From assembly GCA_902797405.1 (NCBI GenBank), contig CADBSP010000241.1, positions 1 through 18,875 on the forward strand: DNA of 18,875 nucleotides, read 5' to 3'. This document shows, piece by piece, positions 16,522 through 18,875 of the stretch. The DNA comes from an uncultured Eubacteriales bacterium. Its GTDB lineage: Bacteria > Bacillota > Clostridia > Peptostreptococcales > Anaerovoracaceae. A model generated the notes under the pieces. It searched no databases. It was not told where the DNA came from and worked only from the letters and a program-made list of their open reading frames with translations. Every line of letters starts with the position of its first letter. The stretch's first letter is position 1. A program made the translations under genes and the position numbers.

Positions 16522-16702
16522 TATGGTACCTTCACTTGTCCTCGATATTTGCAGTGACATCCAAAAAAATGAAAGCACCCCTTGGGAGTTATCAACGGGG
16601 GTCCCCAGCCCACTGGATAACTCCAACAAGGGGTTTTTCATTTTTTTGGGTCACTGTATAAATATCTGCGGAATCGTTCAGGTGCCATACCAGTTATTAT
16701 TC
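16509..16702. repeat. 194-bp imperfect palindrome between convergent leuB and rnhB
   Basis: The 5' arm starts GAATGATAACTGATATGG (16509). The 3' arm, read on the minus strand from 16702, starts GAATAATAACTGGTATGG. Both arms continue in register: GCACC/GTACC, GATATTT, CAGTGAC, CCAAAAAAATGAAA, then CCCCTTG and GGAGTTATC, to a GGGGGTCCCC centre near 16602. I estimate about 80% match by eye with a few short gaps over roughly 95-bp arms. The left arm includes the leuB stop; the right arm ends just outside the rnhB stop (16703-16705). There is no transposase. It could be a MITE-like element or an enlarged bidirectional terminator. Confidence 0.85.
16562..16647. terminator. bidirectional intrinsic terminator at the centre of the palindrome
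   Basis: CCCCTT (16578-16583) and GGAGTTATC (16585-16593) pair with GATAACTCC (16616-16624) and AAGGGG (16628-16633). On the plus strand the stem is followed by five T, CA and seven T (16634-16647), terminating leuACDB. On the minus strand it is followed by GTGCTTTCATTTTTTT (16562-16577), terminating rnhB. Confidence 0.88.
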
Positions 16703-17446
16703 TTAAATATTCTTCAAAAATGATTTTCTGTGTATCGGGGTTATTCCTTGGGATTTGATGCCGGCGTAATGAGCAGCGGTACCATAGCCTTTGTTGGATG
16801 AGAAGCCGTAACCCGGATAGATGTCGTCATACTCGATCATCATGCGATCCCTTTTTACCTTGGCAAGAATGGACGCAGCGGCGATTGATATGCTGGTCGC
16901 ATCACCACGGACCAGTGATATTTGTTTCGTGTAGATTCCGGGTACAGTGACTGCATCAACTAAGATTAAATCGATAATTAGCTCATCATTTCCGAATTGG
17001 TTAGTTCTCTGTGCAATTCTTATATTCTGTGCTTCGTCGCTTCCTTCTATTGATTCATTATTTCGATTAAGTTTTTCTATTAGCATTTTGTTAGCTGCCA
17101 GTATTGCCTGCTTCATGGCCTTTTTTGTTGCTTCCAGGATATTAATCTCATCAATTACATTATTGTCGCAAAGTCCAAATCCGTAGCAAAGGGAGTTCTC
17201 ACGAATCTCATCATATAGTTTTTCGCGATTCTTTTCAGAAATCTTTTTGGAATCGTCAATTCCCAATCCTTCATATTCCGGATTTAGCACAACGCAAGAA
17301 GCAACCACGGGACCTGCCAAAGGTCCTCTACCAACTTCATCTACTCCTGCAATAAAGGAATGGCCCAGCGCGCCATATTCCCTTTCGTATTTCTTTAACT
17401 CCTCTGCCCTATTCTTTTGTTTTTCCAATCGTTCAGCTTTCGTCAT
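16703..17446 (-). CDS. rnhB: ribonuclease HII
   Basis: Endonuclease that cleaves RNA in RNA/DNA hybrids and nicks 5' of single ribonucleotides in DNA, in the cytoplasm. The acidic residues of the active site are visible: D36 and E37 in AGVDEVGRGPLAGPV, D164 in LVDAV, and D200 in AKVKRDRMM. DSKK (65-68) and PGYGFSSNKGYGT are family signatures. A charged 24-residue N-terminal helix (EKQKNRAEELKKYEREY) is typical of Gram-positive members. A polar stretch at about 124-158 (NRNNESIEGSDEAQN...) lies between the helix and the strand that carries D164, where shorter homologues have a tight turn. The GGTGAT ribosome site is moderate. It starts 15 nt after the permease stop and ends at the palindrome terminator. 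Confidence 0.95.
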   Translation of the reverse strand: MTKAERLEKQKNRAEELKKYEREYGALGHSFIAGVDEVGRGPLAGPVVASCVVLNPEYEGLGIDDSKKISEKNREKLYDEIRENSLCYGFGLCDNNVIDEINILEATKKAMKQAILAANKMLIEKLNRNNESIEGSDEAQNIRIAQRTNQFGNDELIIDLILVDAVTVPGIYTKQISLVRGDATSISIAAASILAKVKRDRMMIEYDDIYPGYGFSSNKGYGTAAHYAGIKSQGITPIHRKSFLKNI

Positions 17447-17461
17447 ATAATCACCACTCTA

Positions 17462-18829
17462 TCAAATGAAGATGTATTTAATCACGAATAAAACGGAAAG
17501 CACCCATAACAGAATTGATACTTTTTTACTGTTTCCACATGTTGTATTGAGAACTGTGTAAGAGATAATACCAAATGCAATTCCTTCTGAAATGGAGTAC
17601 GTGAATGGCATTGAGGCAATCGTTATAAAGCATGGAATTGCTTCCAGCATATCATTCCAATTGATTTTTGTGACTTGCTGAAGCATCAGGAATCCAACGA
17701 TGATGAGTCCCGGTGCTGTTGCAAATGAGGGTATCGCCAGGAATATGGGAGAGAAAAGAAGCGACAGTAGGAAAAGGCATCCTGCTGTAATTGTTGTGAG
17801 TCCTGTTCTTCCGCCCTCGGCGATTCCTGCTGAAGATTCAACGAAGGTTGTAACTGTACTTGTTCCCAGACAAGCTCCGGCTGTTGTTGCGACGGAATCA
17901 GCGAAAAGCGCCCCTTTGATTCCGGGCAATTGTCCGTTCTCATCCAACATATCCGCCTTTGATGCACATCCTATTATTGTTCCGATGGTATCAAAGAAAT
18001 CGACAAAGAGAAATGCGGATAAGATACCGAAGAATTCCAGAAACTTTCCGCTGGTAATCAGGGTAAAATCCATTTGCATGAATGTGGGCGCAATTGAGGC
18101 AGGCATGGCTATTATGCCATTTGGGATTACGCTGTAGAATCCAGCTTCTGGATTAGGAATGTATAATCCAGTGAGCTCGCATATTACTCCTAAAATCCAA
18201 GAGGAAAAAATACCTATCAGGATGTTACCCTTGACATTTTTTATTACAAAGAATGCTGTTATGAGGGTTCCTATCAATGCCAAAAGGACGGTGATTCCTT
18301 CGGTTCTAAGGGTACCTTCTTTTATAGATTGGTGCAGTGAGAATACCGTTACAAGTGTACTCGAATCCACGACAACATGGGCGTTTTGGAGTCCAATGAA
18401 AGCTATAAAAAGGCCAATACCAACCGTTACGGCAATTTTGATGCTGGAAGGTATTGCATTGAATACCGCCTCGCGGACGCTGGTTAGCGTTAGTACAATA
18501 AATATCAGGCCCTCGGCAAAAACTGCACTTAGTGCCACCTGCCATGTGAGGCCCATTCCCATTACTACGGTGTATGTAAAGTACGCATTAAGCCCCATGC
18601 CGGCAGACAGAACAAATGGCATGTTGGCTATCAAAGCCATACAAAGGCATCCTATAGCACTTGCTATCGCAGTAGCAGAGAATACAGCACCGGAATCCAT
18701 TCCCGAAGCTCCAAGGATATTGGGATTGACCGCCAATATATACGCCATAGTCATGAATGTCGTTATACCGGCGACCACTTCCCTTTTTATATTGGAACCT
18801 CTTTCTTCGATTTTAAAGAATTTATTCAT
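17462..18829 (-). CDS. NCS2-family purine permease (guanine/hypoxanthine or adenine type)
   Basis: A 455-residue inner-membrane transporter with many hydrophobic segments, consistent with the 12-14 helices of the NCS2 / nucleobase-ascorbate group. AzgA/PbuG-like wording: REVVAGITTFMTMAYILAVNPNIL (16-39), SAGMGLNAYFTYTVV (75-89), FLFVDFFDTIGTIIGCA, and GTSTVTTFVESSAGIAEGGRTGLTTI. These point to purine base uptake, most likely hypoxanthine/guanine or adenine, by proton symport; the exact substrate is not decided. The start is preceded by AAGGTG. It is 15 nt upstream of rnhB and probably co-transcribed. No purine riboswitch is visible in the 46 nt that remain before the window edge. Confidence 0.92.
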   Translation of the reverse strand: MNKFFKIEERGSNIKREVVAGITTFMTMAYILAVNPNILGASGMDSGAVFSATAIASAIGCLCMALIANMPFVLSAGMGLNAYFTYTVVMGMGLTWQVALSAVFAEGLIFIVLTLTSVREAVFNAIPSSIKIAVTVGIGLFIAFIGLQNAHVVVDSSTLVTVFSLHQSIKEGTLRTEGITVLLALIGTLITAFFVIKNVKGNILIGIFSSWILGVICELTGLYIPNPEAGFYSVIPNGIIAMPASIAPTFMQMDFTLITSGKFLEFFGILSAFLFVDFFDTIGTIIGCASKADMLDENGQLPGIKGALFADSVATTAGACLGTSTVTTFVESSAGIAEGGRTGLTTITAGCLFLLSLLFSPIFLAIPSFATAPGLIIVGFLMLQQVTKINWNDMLEAIPCFITIASMPFTYSISEGIAFGIISYTVLNTTCGNSKKVSILLWVLSVLFVIKYIFI

Positions 18830-18875
18830 CTTTGCACCTTATATCTGCACTTAATTAAATATTAATACACTATAT

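Noticed and set aside
16511..16723. 70-residue plus-strand reading frame between leuB and rnhB
   Set aside because: It lies entirely in the palindrome and terminator, and a similar frame exists on the opposite strand because of the symmetry.
18159..18854. 231-codon plus-strand reading frame
   Set aside because: It is antisense to the NCS2 permease, has no family features, and reflects codon bias of the real gene.

Overview
The window looks like chromosomal DNA from a low-to-moderate GC Gram-positive anaerobe (Bacillota, probably class Clostridia; a Lachnospiraceae-like genome is my guess and the family is not proven). The clues are a T-box leader, strong sigma-A type promoters (TTGACA-N16/17-TATAAT-like), AGGAG-type ribosome binding sites, a DUF815 ATPase, and a purine permease of the PbuG/PbuO type. 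Everything here is chromosomal metabolism. I see no phage, transposase, CRISPR or defence genes, and no rRNA or tRNA genes.

Layout. (1) Positions 1-2189, minus strand: the 5' part of an alpha/beta hydrolase cut by the window edge, a six-unit 35-bp tandem repeat, and a DUF815 AAA-type ATPase. (2) Positions 2273-11014, minus strand: a nearly complete isoleucine/valine set. In transcription order it is ilvB, ilvN, ilvC, ilvD, ilvA, a metallo-beta-lactamase-fold gene of unknown function, and ilvE, the last with its own likely promoter. (3) Positions 11015-11640: a 0.6-kb divergent control region. It holds the ilvB promoter with a dyad at its start point and the leuA promoter followed by a leucine-type T-box riboswitch with a terminator. 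(4) Positions 11641-16521, plus strand: leuA (long, yeast/actinobacterial-type), leuC, leuD, leuB, which make leucine from 2-ketoisovalerate. (5) Positions 16509-16702: a 194-bp imperfect palindrome between convergent leuB and rnhB that contains a bidirectional terminator. (6) Positions 16703-18829, minus strand: rnhB (RNase HII) and an NCS2 purine permease, 15 nt apart.

How it works together. IlvA makes 2-ketobutyrate from threonine. IlvBN, IlvC and IlvD turn 2-ketobutyrate or pyruvate into the branched 2-keto acids. IlvE aminates them to isoleucine, valine and leucine. LeuA, LeuCD and LeuB extend 2-ketoisovalerate to 2-ketoisocaproate. The leu arm appears to respond to uncharged tRNA-Leu through the T-box. 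The ilv arm has no T-box, and its control is unknown.

The most unusual items are the 35-bp repeat array whose last copy contains the DUF815 stop codon, the 194-bp palindrome that runs into the end of leuB, an 11-residue-repeat Lys/Glu/Ala tail on LeuC, a three-segment ATGCCG/CGGCAT arrangement in the ilvB leader, and an Asn in place of the usual Gly in the predicted valine site of IlvN. I found no clear new multi-gene system.
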